Source: an uncultured Oleiphilus sp.
Lineage (GTDB): Bacteria > Pseudomonadota > Gammaproteobacteria > Pseudomonadales > Oleiphilaceae
DNA length: 46,848 nucleotides
Assembly (NCBI GenBank): GCA_913020245.1
Contig: CAJWAD010000016.1
Coordinates: 1-46,848 of the forward strand
Direction of reading: 5' to 3'
Both the position numbers and the translations under genes were made by a program. The notes under the pieces were generated by a model. It did no database searches. It had not been told where the DNA came from and saw only the letters and a program-made list of their open reading frames with translations. Below are positions 37,741 to 46,847 of this stretch, in pieces. Every line of letters begins with the position of its first letter. The stretch's first letter is position 1.

Positions 37741-38559
37741 ATGAGCAAAAAAGACAAACTTAGCTTGGATAATGTTGTAAGCCGAATCAATAAAGAAATC
37801 GAGAGCACGTCAAAGCAATTCGATAAGATGATGAACGAAGCTTTTCGACAGCTAGATACCCTTCAGTCACAATTGCATGCTCCAATCAAAAAAATTATTG
37901 AGGATGTTGACAAAATTCGTGATCGAGAAGTAAATCGTATTCAAACTGAGTTCGATAAGCGCATAAAAGAGTTTAGCGATCTCCAAGAACAACTCCTAGA
38001 AAAAGTAGGTGTCGAAAAAAGTAAGCTAAACAAAGCCGTAAGTAAGGTTAAAAAACCTGTCGCGAAAAAGACCACGACAACACCCGCTGCAAAAAAACCT
38101 GCAGCTAAAAAGCCTGCGGCGAAAAAACCAACAGTAACACCTGCTGCTAAGAAGCCTGCTGCAAAAAAGCCTGCCGCTAAAAAACCAACAGCAACGCCCG
38201 CTGCTAAAAAGCCTGCGGCGAAAAAACCTGCAGTAACATCCGCAGCTAAAAAGCCTGCGGCGAAAAAACCAACAGTAACACCCGTAGCTAAAAAGCCTGC
38301 GGCGAAAAAACCAAAAGCAACACCCGCAGCTAAAAAGCCTGCGGCGAAAAAGCCTGCCACAACAGCGACAGCCAAATCGGAAAATCTAACAAAGATTACC
38401 GGACTCGGTCCCGCGACAGCGAAAAAATTGAAAGAAGCAGGCATCACAAGCTTTGCGCAAATCGCCACCCCAAATACGAAAGAAAAAGCTGAGCTAGAAA
38501 AATTCTCAAAGCTTAAAGGCTATGCTACTTGGGCAAACGAAGCCAAAAAACTCATCTAA
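37741..38559 (+). CDS. Histone-H1-like Lys/Pro/Ala repeat protein with helix-hairpin-helix tail
   Basis: A 272-residue protein with three parts. Residues 1-100 are a charged, probably coiled-coil segment (VSRINKEIESTSKQFDKMM, IRDREVNRIQTEFDKRI). Residues about 104-211 are repeats of AAKKP and TPAAKKPAAKKP, like histone H1 tails and the AlgP protein of Pseudomonas. Residues 215-272 look like a helix-hairpin-helix domain (TKITGLGPATAKKLKEAGIT). It should bind DNA through both the basic repeats and the tail. The ATG at 37741, with GGAG ten bases upstream, is preferred over an earlier start at 37600, whose extra 47 residues cross noncoding leader. Confidence 0.85.
   Translation: MSKKDKLSLDNVVSRINKEIESTSKQFDKMMNEAFRQLDTLQSQLHAPIKKIIEDVDKIRDREVNRIQTEFDKRIKEFSDLQEQLLEKVGVEKSKLNKAVSKVKKPVAKKTTTTPAAKKPAAKKPAAKKPTVTPAAKKPAAKKPAAKKPTATPAAKKPAAKKPAVTSAAKKPAAKKPTVTPVAKKPAAKKPKATPAAKKPAAKKPATTATAKSENLTKITGLGPATAKKLKEAGITSFAQIATPNTKEKAELEKFSKLKGYATWANEAKKLI
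38050..38373 (+). repeat. Imperfect tandem repeats encoding KKPAA units
   Basis: Short units such as gctaaaaagcctgcggcg recur with small changes across about 320 bases, coding for the Lys/Pro/Ala tract. Such repeats can change copy number by slippage; the units keep the reading frame. Confidence 0.8.
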
Positions 38560-38579
38560 AACATATATATACCTAAAAA

Positions 38580-38609
38580 ATAAAGCCCATCTTATGGGCT
38601 TTATTTTTA
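38580..38609 (+). terminator. Rho-independent terminator after the H1-like gene
   Basis: An 11-bp stem (ataaagcccat with atgggctttat) with a 3-base loop is followed by a T run, 20 bases after the stop codon. Confidence 0.78.
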
Positions 38610-38744
38610 TGCTCTACACAGTTTAAATCTGTTAACGCGCTGTTAAGGCTTGTTACATATATCTACGCTTCCCTTCTTTTTTATCTATTAAGCTCCCCTA
38701 CACTGAAGTTATAAATAAAATAAAGTCAGGACAAGGTAATTATT

Positions 38745-40652
38745 TTGCGGACATCAAGACTATTTCCAACATTGTTGTTAGTCATGCTTGCCTCATTTTC
38801 TTCCCAACTAGTGGCCGCTGTAATCTCGGGCCAAAGTGACACGGATGAGTTGCTATTTCAAACATTCATAAGTGGCGTATTAGCCATTATCCTTGGCGCG
38901 CTGAGCTTCATTCTATACCGCTTGAATAAGCGCCTTAAATTGACTATTCAGGCGCATCAAGTCAATGAGCACACGATGTCCAAGCTAAATAGCGCTGTGA
39001 CAAACAGTGGGGCAAGTATTTTGATCACAGACCATAACGGCAAGATAGAATATGTGAATCAGAAATTCTGTCGCACGACGAATTATCTTCATCATGAAGT
39101 AATCGAAAAATCAATTGATGTATTAAGCCCGAAAAGCCACGATCATGACGGTGATACACCATTGCTGAGTAAGGCATGTCTGAAAAGTAATTGGGAAGGT
39201 GAAGTGTTATGTCTTAAGAAAAGTAAGACCGAATTCTGGAATGCGATTACTGTTTCTGCCGTGTACGACAAAGACCGCCAAATTACTAACTATGTAATTT
39301 CTGCCATTGACATTACGGCCCTAAAAACCGCGAATAATACGATGCAAACGTTAGCGCTATTCGATTCGCTTACAGGTTTGGCTAACCGTCGTTTATTTGT
39401 CGATCGCCTACATCAATCTGTTTTAAGTGCACGCCGGCACAATAAATCGACCGCGCTATTTTTCTTAGACCTAGATCAATTTAAACGAATTAATGACACC
39501 CTTGGTCATCAAGCCGGCGATCAGCTGCTCCTAGTCGTTGCCGAGCGGCTTAAAACATGCGTGCGCAAGCAGGACACCGTTGCACGTTTGGGGGGCGATG
39601 AATTCACCATTTTACTAAACGATATTTCAAACACCGATAAAATTGCCAGCATCGCAGAGCAAATTCTTCATATCCTCAAAAAGCCAATAAAACTTGGAAA
39701 GCAGGAAGTAATCATTTCAACCAGCATTGGCATCACGATTGCCCCTGCCGATGGAGTGTGTGCCGATAACCTCATGAAAAATGCAGATATGGCACTGTAC
39801 AAAGCGAAAGAAAAAGGACGAGACGGCTATTACTTTTTCACCGAAGATTTAAACACCCGCGCCAATAACTTAATGCAAATAGAACATGAATTGCGCCAGG
39901 CGATCGCAAACAATGAATTCTATTTAGATTATCAGCCGCAGCAGAATCTAAAAACCAATGAGGTGCATAGCGTAGAGGCACTAATTCGCTGGCGCCATCC
40001 TACTCGCGGCGAAATAGCACCTGCTGAGTTTATTGGCATCGCTGAAGAAACAGGACTGATTATTAAAATTGGCGAATGGGTTATTCATCAAGCATGCCGA
40101 GAAATGCGGCAACTATATGATGAAACGGGCAAAGCCTTGCGGGTTGCAGTCAACCTGTCTACACGACAGTTTTCAGATCTGAGACTTGTCAATATCGTAT
40201 CAGAAGCCATCACTGAAAGCGGTTTTCCCGCACAAAACCTAGAGCTGGAAGTCACTGAAAGCATGCTAATGCATGACATGGAAACGGTAATAGACCAACT
40301 AAACCGGATCAAAGCGATGGGCGCGACAGTGACAATCGATGACTTTGGCTCAGGCTATTCATCATTAAGCTACTTAAAGAGCTTGCCTGTCGATACGCTA
40401 AAGGTCGATAGAGAATTTGTGCGCGACATTCCTGACGATATCAATGCAATGGAAATCACATCCGCCGTAATAGCCGTTGCACATAAACTGAATCTAAAAG
40501 TAGTCGCTGAAGGCGTTGAAACAGAAGACCAGAGAGACTTCTTGATCATTAACCGTTGTGACTTTGCTCAGGGTTTCCTATACAGCAGACCTTTAAGCTA
40601 CGAGGCCTTACGCGCCTACTTTTCGCCACAAGACGATCGTCGCCGCGCTTAA
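38745..40652 (+). CDS. PAS-GGDEF-EAL membrane protein (c-di-GMP turnover)
   Basis: A 635-residue protein. Two N-terminal hydrophobic segments (about 5-25 and 42-62) flank a short periplasmic loop, then come a PAS domain (about 85-195), a GGDEF domain with intact RLGGDEF (about 281-287) and an inhibitory-site RKQD five residues before it, and an EAL domain starting EALIRWRHP (about 412) with DDFGSGYSSLSYLK. Both cyclase and phosphodiesterase signatures look intact. The start is a TTG with AAGG eight bases ahead. It has its own region upstream after a terminator. Signals sensed by PAS are unknown. Confidence 0.9.
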   Translation: MRTSRLFPTLLLVMLASFSSQLVAAVISGQSDTDELLFQTFISGVLAIILGALSFILYRLNKRLKLTIQAHQVNEHTMSKLNSAVTNSGASILITDHNGKIEYVNQKFCRTTNYLHHEVIEKSIDVLSPKSHDHDGDTPLLSKACLKSNWEGEVLCLKKSKTEFWNAITVSAVYDKDRQITNYVISAIDITALKTANNTMQTLALFDSLTGLANRRLFVDRLHQSVLSARRHNKSTALFFLDLDQFKRINDTLGHQAGDQLLLVVAERLKTCVRKQDTVARLGGDEFTILLNDISNTDKIASIAEQILHILKKPIKLGKQEVIISTSIGITIAPADGVCADNLMKNADMALYKAKEKGRDGYYFFTEDLNTRANNLMQIEHELRQAIANNEFYLDYQPQQNLKTNEVHSVEALIRWRHPTRGEIAPAEFIGIAEETGLIIKIGEWVIHQACREMRQLYDETGKALRVAVNLSTRQFSDLRLVNIVSEAITESGFPAQNLELEVTESMLMHDMETVIDQLNRIKAMGATVTIDDFGSGYSSLSYLKSLPVDTLKVDREFVRDIPDDINAMEITSAVIAVAHKLNLKVVAEGVETEDQRDFLIINRCDFAQGFLYSRPLSYEALRAYFSPQDDRRRA

Positions 40653-40775
40653 GCCAGCAAATCGGCGAGCCGTCACCAACGCTTAGCCGCTAAAACTAAA
40701 ATGATACCCCCGTCTCACTCGATTCTCGAATGAGCATGTATACTATGTTAATAATAATTAATCGGAAATCCTGTC

Positions 40776-41414
40776 ATGAACTGGCTTATTTTAGGCCTAG
40801 AAATCGGCCTTGTAGTACTGTGCACCTATGCTTTTGTGCGTGTAAAAGTTTTATCACAACGCAATACCTATGGTATTTCGACAGGGCAAGAGAGCTGCAA
40901 ACGAGCAAAGCTGAGCGTTAGTCACAACGGAATAATCGACATTGACAATGATGAGATTACGTTAGAGGACACGCACCCATATCCTCAAACATCAACCACT
41001 TCTACTTATGCAAGTAAACAAGAAGCACTGAAGCGCATTCAAGTATTTATTGGCACACAAATGCTACCGGTAAAACATGAATTTACGGAGCTTTACTCCA
41101 ATAATTTTGAATGGCTCAGGGAAGCGATTGCCTTTTATTTAATCGGCGCCTCGGATGTTATCAGCAAACAAACCGGTTGCACCGCCTCCGACCGTCAGCA
41201 ATGCATCAAGCTTGCTTTACAATCGCAACTTCGCGTTGATAGCTTTACTGCAGAAATGCTGCACTCAAAAGTAAGTGAACGCATCGAGGACGATGATGTC
41301 GATGAAATGTTCAACAGCGGAGCACGAGCGGCGTTACAATGGCAAAAGGAAAAGCAGGTGCTGCCCACTAATTGTTTACGTGAGCAACTCAACAGCTGGG
41401 GAGTATTCGCTTAA
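40776..41414 (+). CDS. Unrecognised membrane-anchored protein
   Basis: A 212-residue protein that I cannot assign to a family. Residues 4-22 form a membrane helix (LILGLEIGLVVLCTYAFV), so the rest is probably cytoplasmic or periplasmic as a single-pass anchor. An acidic linker (IDIDNDEITLEDTHP) leads to a helical region from about 85 to 212, with several cysteines (about 129, 136 and 199). The gene is 123 bases after the GGDEF-EAL gene and converges on hisF. Codon use looks normal, so it is likely a real but poorly conserved gene. Confidence 0.6.
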   Translation: MNWLILGLEIGLVVLCTYAFVRVKVLSQRNTYGISTGQESCKRAKLSVSHNGIIDIDNDEITLEDTHPYPQTSTTSTYASKQEALKRIQVFIGTQMLPVKHEFTELYSNNFEWLREAIAFYLIGASDVISKQTGCTASDRQQCIKLALQSQLRVDSFTAEMLHSKVSERIEDDDVDEMFNSGARAALQWQKEKQVLPTNCLREQLNSWGVFA

Positions 41415-41491
41415 AGCATAACGCACGCCTTGGCGAAACTAAAAACCTTTGAACGCACAATAGCGCCTATTTTGGTGCGACAGTGAACCGT

Positions 41492-42265
41492 CTAAAGACG
41501 CATTTCGATGCCTTGAGCGTGCATAAAACGTTTTGCTTCTTGCACTGAATACTCACCAAAATGGAAGATACTCGCAGCGAGCACGGCATCCGCACCGCCA
41601 TCTGTCACGCCATCCGCTAAGTGCTGGAGATTGCCGACACCGCCTGAAGCAATGACAGGGATAGAAACCGCGTCAGAAATAGCGCGCGTCACGCCTAAAT
41701 CAAAGCCGCTCTTCATGCCATCGCGATCCATACTCGTCAACAGTATTTCGCCCGCACCATAGCTCGCCATCTTCTGCGCCCACTCGATCGCATCTAAACC
41801 CGTTGGTTTACGGCCACCATGCGTAAATATTTCCCAGCGACCGGGCTCACCTGGCGCACTAACTTGCTTTGCGTCAATGGCCACAACAATACATTGGCTA
41901 CCAAATCGTGACGCCGCCTCACCAACAAAATCAGGGTTAAATACAGCAGCAGTATTGATACTTACCTTATCCGCTCCCGCATTTAGCATATTACGGATAT
42001 CCTCTACTTTGCGGATACCGCCGCCTACGGTTAGCGGAATAAAAACCTGGCTCGCCATTTTTTCAACGGTATGTACTGTCGTGTCTCTATCTTCATGGCT
42101 TGCGGTGATATCTAAAAAAGTAATCTCATCAGCACCTTGTTCGTCATACTTTTTCGCGATTTCAACCGGGTCACCAGCATCACGAATATCAACAAACTGA
42201 ACACCTTTTACAACGCGTCCTTGGTCCACATCTAAGCAAGGAATAATTCTTTTCGCTAATCCCAT
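41492..42265 (-). CDS. hisF: Imidazole glycerol phosphate synthase, cyclase subunit
   Basis: A 257-residue TIM barrel that, with HisH, turns PRFAR and ammonia into IGP and AICAR in histidine synthesis. The start [18 protein letters not shown] carries the catalytic aspartate D12; VAIDAKQ and [12 protein letters not shown] are phosphate and active-site segments. It is last in the hisB-H-A-F run, 18 bases after hisA. Confidence 0.97.
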   Translation of the reverse strand: MGLAKRIIPCLDVDQGRVVKGVQFVDIRDAGDPVEIAKKYDEQGADEITFLDITASHEDRDTTVHTVEKMASQVFIPLTVGGGIRKVEDIRNMLNAGADKVSINTAAVFNPDFVGEAASRFGSQCIVVAIDAKQVSAPGEPGRWEIFTHGGRKPTGLDAIEWAQKMASYGAGEILLTSMDRDGMKSGFDLGVTRAISDAVSIPVIASGGVGNLQHLADGVTDGGADAVLAASIFHFGEYSVQEAKRFMHAQGIEMRL

Positions 42266-42283
42266 CGTGATCTCACTCTGCGC

Positions 42284-43033
42284 TTAAGCATCTTCATAAC
42301 GGCTGTATTTATCGCTGTAAATTTGCGCTTGATCTAAATCGAGCGTGCCTTCATAAATAGCGCGGCCAGTGATCGCGCCACAAATACCATGATGCGCCTG
42401 CGCTGCAAGTTTAGCGATATCATCCATGTTCGTAACGCCTCCTGAAGCGACAACAGGGATAGATGAGGCCTGCGCTAAACGCACGGTCGCTTCGACATTA
42501 ACACCCTGCATCATGCCATCTCGTGCGATATCGGTGTAGACAATTGACGAGACACCCTGCTCATCAAACTGCTTGGCTAAATCGGTCGCTTCAACGTTAG
42601 ACACCTCTGCCCAGCCATCTGTCGCAACTTTACCATCCTTCGCATCAAGCCCAACAATGATATGCCCGGGAAACGCATCACACGCCTCAGTCACAAAAGC
42701 CGGCTCTTTCACCGCCTTCGTGCCAATAATGACATACTGAACGCCTGCCTCAAGATAAGCCTCAATGGTTTGTAAACTGCGTATGCCGCCACCAATCTGA
42801 ATGGGAAGATTAGGAAAACGTTCCGCAATTTGGCGGACAATCTCACCGTTTACTGGCACCCCTTCAAACGCACCATTCAAATCAACCAAATGCAACCGAC
42901 GCGCACCTTGGTCCATCCATCGACCCGCCACATCAACTGGGTTATCAGAGAATATGGTTGAGTCATCCATTCGGCCCTGACGCAAACGCACGCACTTACC
43001 ATCTTTCAAATCTATCGCAGGAATTACTAACAT
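42284..43033 (-). CDS. hisA: ProFAR isomerase
   Basis: A 249-residue TIM barrel that isomerises ProFAR to [23 protein letters not shown] holds the catalytic aspartate D8; [19 protein letters not shown] and ASGGVTN are the usual barrel ends. It lies between hisH and hisF, 33 bases after hisH. Confidence 0.97.
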   Translation of the reverse strand: MLVIPAIDLKDGKCVRLRQGRMDDSTIFSDNPVDVAGRWMDQGARRLHLVDLNGAFEGVPVNGEIVRQIAERFPNLPIQIGGGIRSLQTIEAYLEAGVQYVIIGTKAVKEPAFVTEACDAFPGHIIVGLDAKDGKVATDGWAEVSNVEATDLAKQFDEQGVSSIVYTDIARDGMMQGVNVEATVRLAQASSIPVVASGGVTNMDDIAKLAAQAHHGICGAITGRAIYEGTLDLDQAQIYSDKYSRYEDA

Positions 43034-43066
43034 GCTTACTTACCTAACTATCAAATCCTAAATGAC

Positions 43067-43711
43067 CTAAATGCGACCATCCCAAGTACTAAAGTTTTCA
43101 AGCAATTGCAGCCCAGAATGCTGACTCTTCTCTGGATGAAATTGCGTCGCAAAAATGTTCTGATGTGCAATAGCGGCCGCTAACGAATAGCCATAATCGC
43201 TTTGTCCAGCAACCGTTGCCATATCGGGCTCGGCGGGTACATAGTAGCTATGCACAAAATAAAAGCGCTCACCGTCTTCTATGTTATGCCAGAGCGGATG
43301 CGCCATTGTTTGAGAAACCCCATTCCAGCCCATGTGAGGCACTTTCAAACGCTGACTGCCTTCAAATAATGGGTTACCAAAAAACTTCACATCGCCATCA
43401 AACAAGCCAATACATGGCACGCCATTGTTTTCTTCGCTACGCTGCATCATGGCCTGCATACCGACACAAATACCCAGAAGCGGCCGGTCTTGTGCAACCT
43501 CTTTGACAAGCTCATCAAAGCCCAACCGTCGTATTTCTCCGATACAGTCACGAATCGCCCCAACGCCCGGCAAAATCACCCGATCTGCCTCACGAATTAC
43601 CTGGCTATCAGCGCTAACTATGACCTGAGCCGACGGGGCGACATGCTCGACCGCACTTGCAACAGAGTGCAAATTACCCATGCCGTAATCAATAATAGCG
43701 ATTGAATTCAT
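43067..43711 (-). CDS. hisH: Imidazole glycerol phosphate synthase, glutaminase subunit
   Basis: A 214-residue class I glutamine amidotransferase that feeds ammonia to HisF. The start [14 protein letters not shown] is typical; the nucleophile is C82 in GICVGMQ, and the triad histidine and glutamate are in [10 protein letters not shown]. It follows hisB after 120 bases. Confidence 0.96.
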   Translation of the reverse strand: MNSIAIIDYGMGNLHSVASAVEHVAPSAQVIVSADSQVIREADRVILPGVGAIRDCIGEIRRLGFDELVKEVAQDRPLLGICVGMQAMMQRSEENNGVPCIGLFDGDVKFFGNPLFEGSQRLKVPHMGWNGVSQTMAHPLWHNIEDGERFYFVHSYYVPAEPDMATVAGQSDYGYSLAAAIAHQNIFATQFHPEKSQHSGLQLLENFSTWDGRI

Positions 43712-43831
43712 GCCTTAGTTCCTAATTCTACTCAAAGACTATGTTCGTAAACTTAACTAGAAAACCTACCAAGCTAAACAAAGAAAGCGCACAAGGGCGC
43801 CTTCTATATCGTACTCATCATGTTTGCTAAG

Positions 43832-44425
43832 TTAGAGCGTTCCTTTCGTTGAAGGCATCATACCGGCCATGCGCTCATCATGTTCAAGCGCCATGCGCAA
43901 TGCACGACCAAATGCTTTAAAGATCGTTTCAATTTGGTGATGCGCGTTCTTGCCTTTGAGGTTGTCAATATGCAAGGTAACGAGGGCGTGATTGACAAAC
44001 CCTTGAAAAAACTCAAAAAACAGATCGGTATCAAAACCACCGACACTACCCTTCACAAACGGCACATCCATCTCTAGGCCTGGACGTCCTGAAAAGTCGA
44101 TCACAACACGAGAAAGCGCCTCATCTAACGGCACATAAGAATGGCCATATCGACGAATTCCCTTTTTATCACCGACCGCTTGATTAAACGCCTGCCCTAA
44201 CGTAATACCGAGATCTTCAACCGTGTGGTGATCATCAATATGTAAATCACCTCTCGCATCAACGTCAATATCGATCAAACCATGCCGGCAGATCTGATCA
44301 AGCATATGCTCTAAAAAAGGGATACCCGTCTCGAACTTGGCTTTGCCGGTACCATCAAGATTAATCGCAACTTTAATCTGTGTCTCAAGGGTATTTCGTT
44401 CAACTTGAGCAGTTCTAGGGCTCAT
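43832..44425 (-). CDS. hisB: Imidazoleglycerol-phosphate dehydratase
   Basis: A 197-residue single-domain dehydratase that converts IGP to imidazole acetol phosphate using manganese. The metal motifs [13 protein letters not shown] and [11 protein letters not shown] are present, as is [17 protein letters not shown]. The start at 44425 ([14 protein letters not shown]) is chosen because a GGAG lies six bases upstream; an ATG at 44440 precedes that site and is unlikely. The phosphatase domain fused in the enterobacterial HisB is absent, as in pseudomonads. Confidence 0.96.
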   Translation of the reverse strand: MSPRTAQVERNTLETQIKVAINLDGTGKAKFETGIPFLEHMLDQICRHGLIDIDVDARGDLHIDDHHTVEDLGITLGQAFNQAVGDKKGIRRYGHSYVPLDEALSRVVIDFSGRPGLEMDVPFVKGSVGGFDTDLFFEFFQGFVNHALVTLHIDNLKGKNAHHQIETIFKAFGRALRMALEHDERMAGMMPSTKGTL

Positions 44426-44489
44426 GCATTGCTCCAACATAAAAGCGTAACGCTAGGCATAAGGTACCCAGCAAAATAAAAGGCGCGGA

Positions 44490-44518
44490 ATTATAGCGCG
44501 AAATGAGGCGCATGCCTA
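44490..44518 (-). promoter_or_regulatory. Promoter of the hisB operon
   Basis: On the minus strand TAGGCA, 17 bases, then a perfect TATAAT. The -10 is flanked by GC-rich sequence. It lies 65 bases upstream of the hisB start and would give a leader of about 60 bases. Confidence 0.62.
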
Positions 44519-44683
44519 CGCCGGCAGGCCGATAAGACGACACAACGAACGAGAAATTAAACGTGCAAAATATCACGTCATCGCCATGAACCTCAGAGCA
44601 TAGCCCATTAGTGAACTAATGCTTCGATTAAGTTACTGGCTATTCAGCACAAGGCGGAACGATAACGCGACTTGCCGAGTAGA

Positions 44684-45148
44684 TTAAGCCGAAAAATGCT
44701 CACTCAAGTTACTAACGTACGTATCAACCATGCCAGAAAACTCAGCTTTCACTACGGGGCTTATGGCAAGTTTTAGCAAACCCGGCAGCGGTAGATTTAG
44801 TTCTGCAGAGGTCTCTAAGGTTAAGTTAGTGCCGCCTTCTGCCTCTTCAATCACCCAACCACCAGAGACCAATCCATTACCCTCGCCCTTAACTGGGGTC
44901 CAGTTAACGGTGCCGGCCTCTTCATCTGAAGAATAAGTGCTTGCGTAAATAGTTTGAATCGCATGATCACCCAAGCCCACTTTTTCCATTTCCCAACGGA
45001 ATGTGTCATTACCCAAATCGGTGAGCTGTTCTACTTTCGGAAAGTGCTGTGCAGATGCTTCGACATCGGATAGCAATGCGAAAACTGAATCATAATCTGC
45101 GTCGACTGAAAATTCGCGACTAATATTAATGCTAACTTTAACAGCCAT
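44684..45148 (-). CDS. SRPBCC/START-like lipid- or ligand-binding protein
   Basis: A 154-residue helix-grip protein. DYDSVFALLSDVEASAQHFPKVEQLTDLGND is the usual N-terminal half of SRPBCC proteins, and the amphipathic C-terminal helix (KLAISPVVKAEFSGMVDTYVSNL) closes the cavity. Ligand and partner are unknown. It lies upstream of the his promoter region, divergent from mutY, and seems to be its own unit. Confidence 0.82.
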   Translation of the reverse strand: MAVKVSINISREFSVDADYDSVFALLSDVEASAQHFPKVEQLTDLGNDTFRWEMEKVGLGDHAIQTIYASTYSSDEEAGTVNWTPVKGEGNGLVSGGWVIEEAEGGTNLTLETSAELNLPLPGLLKLAISPVVKAEFSGMVDTYVSNLSEHFSA

Positions 45149-45252
45149 GTTGCTTCCTCTTGTTTATTATTGAATAGCACGTTAGCGTGCTCGTTAGAAT
45201 GACAGCGATCATAAACATTTCGCTTTTAAAAAGCCACGACACACACTTTTTC

Positions 45253-46305
45253 ATGCAAAACGACAAACACAGCATTGCACCCACCCTTCTACAATGGTTT
45301 GACCTACATGGCCGTAAAGACTTGCCATGGCAGCATAACAAAACCCCTTACCGTGTGTGGGTATCTGAAATCATGCTACAACAAACTCAGGTATCCAGCG
45401 TCATACACTACTACCAGCGATTTATGGCCAGCTTTGCAAACATCGAGGCGCTCGCTGATGCAGAAGAGGACCAAGTTCTCGAGCACTGGGCGGGCCTTGG
45501 CTATTACGCTCGTGCGCGCAATCTTCACAAAACAGCCAAACTAATAATGAGGCAATACGATGGCGAGTTCCCGAATGAACTCGATGCTTTAGTCGCGCTA
45601 CCGGGTATTGGCCGCTCGACCGCCGGCGCAATTCTCTCTATTGCCATGCAGACGCCTACGAGTATCCTCGATGGCAACGTCAAGCGTGTACTAGCCCGAT
45701 ATTATGCCATTCATACTTGGCCCGGCGAGCGGAAAACTGAAAAAACCCTGTGGAACTATGCCGATCTTCACACGCCCAAACAGCGCGCGGATGACTACAC
45801 CCAAGCTATCATGGATCTAGGCGCAACACTTTGCAAAAGGAGTAAGCCCCGCTGCATAGACTGCCCTTTAACGCTTGACTGCTCGGCCTATGAACAAGCG
45901 CTCACACATAAATTACCCGTTAGTAAGCCGAAGAAAATACTGCCCACTAAAGAGCGCTGGTTTCTTGAAATACGCGACGCTAACAATCAGCTGTTGCTTG
46001 AGCGGCGACCAAGCAAAGGTATATGGGGCGGGCTCTATTCATTACCTGAACTATCGGATACGCAAGGCTTGCTTGATGTTGAGCAAGCGTTACGCATGCG
46101 GTTTGATTTAACCCTTATTGAAATGGAAGAGCAGGCAAGCTTTAAACATACCTTTAGCCACTATCATTTAATTATCAAGCCGGTGCGAATTTTAGTCTGC
46201 GACAAATCTAATAATTCACAGGAAGCAAAAGGTCTTTGGTATGAACAGTCGACCCTTAACAATCTAGGCTTACCGGCCCCCATAAAAAAATACTTGTCGC
46301 GATAA
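45253..46305 (+). CDS. mutY: Adenine DNA glycosylase MutY
   Basis: A 350-residue base-excision repair enzyme that removes adenine opposite 8-oxoguanine. Catalytic E39 (SEIMLQQTQV) and D140 (ILDGNVKRVLARY) are present, the helix-hairpin-helix is LVALPGIGRSTAGAI, and the 4Fe-4S ligands are C194, C201, C204 and C210. A NUDIX-like C-terminal domain (about 228-350) recognises the oxidised guanine. The start at 45253 puts the glutamate two residues from its E. coli place (E37); starts at 45187 or 45199 would add an unsupported extension. yggX follows, as in many relatives. Confidence 0.95.
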   Translation: MQNDKHSIAPTLLQWFDLHGRKDLPWQHNKTPYRVWVSEIMLQQTQVSSVIHYYQRFMASFANIEALADAEEDQVLEHWAGLGYYARARNLHKTAKLIMRQYDGEFPNELDALVALPGIGRSTAGAILSIAMQTPTSILDGNVKRVLARYYAIHTWPGERKTEKTLWNYADLHTPKQRADDYTQAIMDLGATLCKRSKPRCIDCPLTLDCSAYEQALTHKLPVSKPKKILPTKERWFLEIRDANNQLLLERRPSKGIWGGLYSLPELSDTQGLLDVEQALRMRFDLTLIEMEEQASFKHTFSHYHLIIKPVRILVCDKSNNSQEAKGLWYEQSTLNNLGLPAPIKKYLSR

Positions 46306-46365
46306 GCTACTAACTCTGCAAGGCAAAATTCGCTTACACTTAAGGTAACAATTAAGGAGTTCCTC

Positions 46366-46638
46366 ATGAGCCGCACTGTTTTGTGTCGTAAATATCAAAA
46401 AAAATTACCAGGTTTGCCGGTGCCACCTATGCCCGGCCCGCAAGGCATAGATCTTTATGAAAATGTTTCTGCCGAAGCATGGAAAGAATGGCAAGCGCAA
46501 CAAACCATGCTGATCAATGAGAAACATCTGAACATGATGGACCCCGAGGCCAGGAAGTTTTTAAAGGAACAAATGGAAAAGTTTTTATCAAACGAAGATT
46601 TTGAGCAAGCAGAAGGCTATGTTCCGCCTAGTTCTTAA
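46366..46638 (+). CDS. yggX: YggX-type iron trafficking / oxidative damage protection protein
   Basis: A 90-residue protein with the family start [17 protein letters not shown] and the segments [20 protein letters not shown] and [17 protein letters not shown]. Cys7 is the conserved cysteine. It protects iron-sulfur enzymes from oxidative damage, fitting its place after mutY, itself an iron-sulfur protein. A strong AAGGAG lies six bases ahead of the ATG. Confidence 0.95.
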   Translation: MSRTVLCRKYQKKLPGLPVPPMPGPQGIDLYENVSAEAWKEWQAQQTMLINEKHLNMMDPEARKFLKEQMEKFLSNEDFEQAEGYVPPSS

Positions 46639-46677
46639 CCAAGCCTAGACTGATTCACAAATAGTTCTTTATTACGC

Positions 46678-46706
46678 TTGACTCGAAAAATCGAATTAGG
46701 TTTAAT
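46678..46706 (+). promoter_or_regulatory. Promoter of tRNA-Phe
   Basis: TTGACT, 17 bases, then TTTAAT, with a GC-rich discriminator (acggcccc) typical of stable-RNA promoters under stringent control. It lies 65 bases upstream of the tRNA. Confidence 0.72.
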
Positions 46707-46771
46707 ACGGCCCCGTTGCAGACATACCGAGTCAGCAGCACGTGAAGCCAACACTTAAACATGGCCGGTTA

Positions 46772-46847
46772 GCCCGGATAGCTCAGTCGGTAGAGCAGAG
46801 GATTGAAAATCCTCGTGTCGGCAGTTCGATTCTGTCTCCGGGCACCA
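46772..46847 (+). tRNA. tRNA-Phe (GAA)
   Basis: A 76-base cloverleaf with acceptor stem gcccgga/tccgggc, the D-loop segment agctcagtcggtagagc, anticodon GAA in ggattgaaaatcc, T-loop gttcgat and an encoded CCA end. One T-stem pair is G-U. Confidence 0.97.

Noticed and set aside
38050-38373. Regular repeats that could suggest a CRISPR array
   Set aside because: There are no unique spacers; the units are in frame and encode the KKPAA tract.
44510-44560. Palindrome-like GC-rich stretch (tacgccggcagg...) ahead of hisB, and a similar one near 15970, as possible REP elements
   Set aside because: The two share only a short core (gccggcag) and lack a consistent stem, so they cannot be called a repeat family.
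45187-45252. N-terminal extension of MutY
   Set aside because: It would move the catalytic glutamate about 22 residues from its normal place and has no matching residues in the family.
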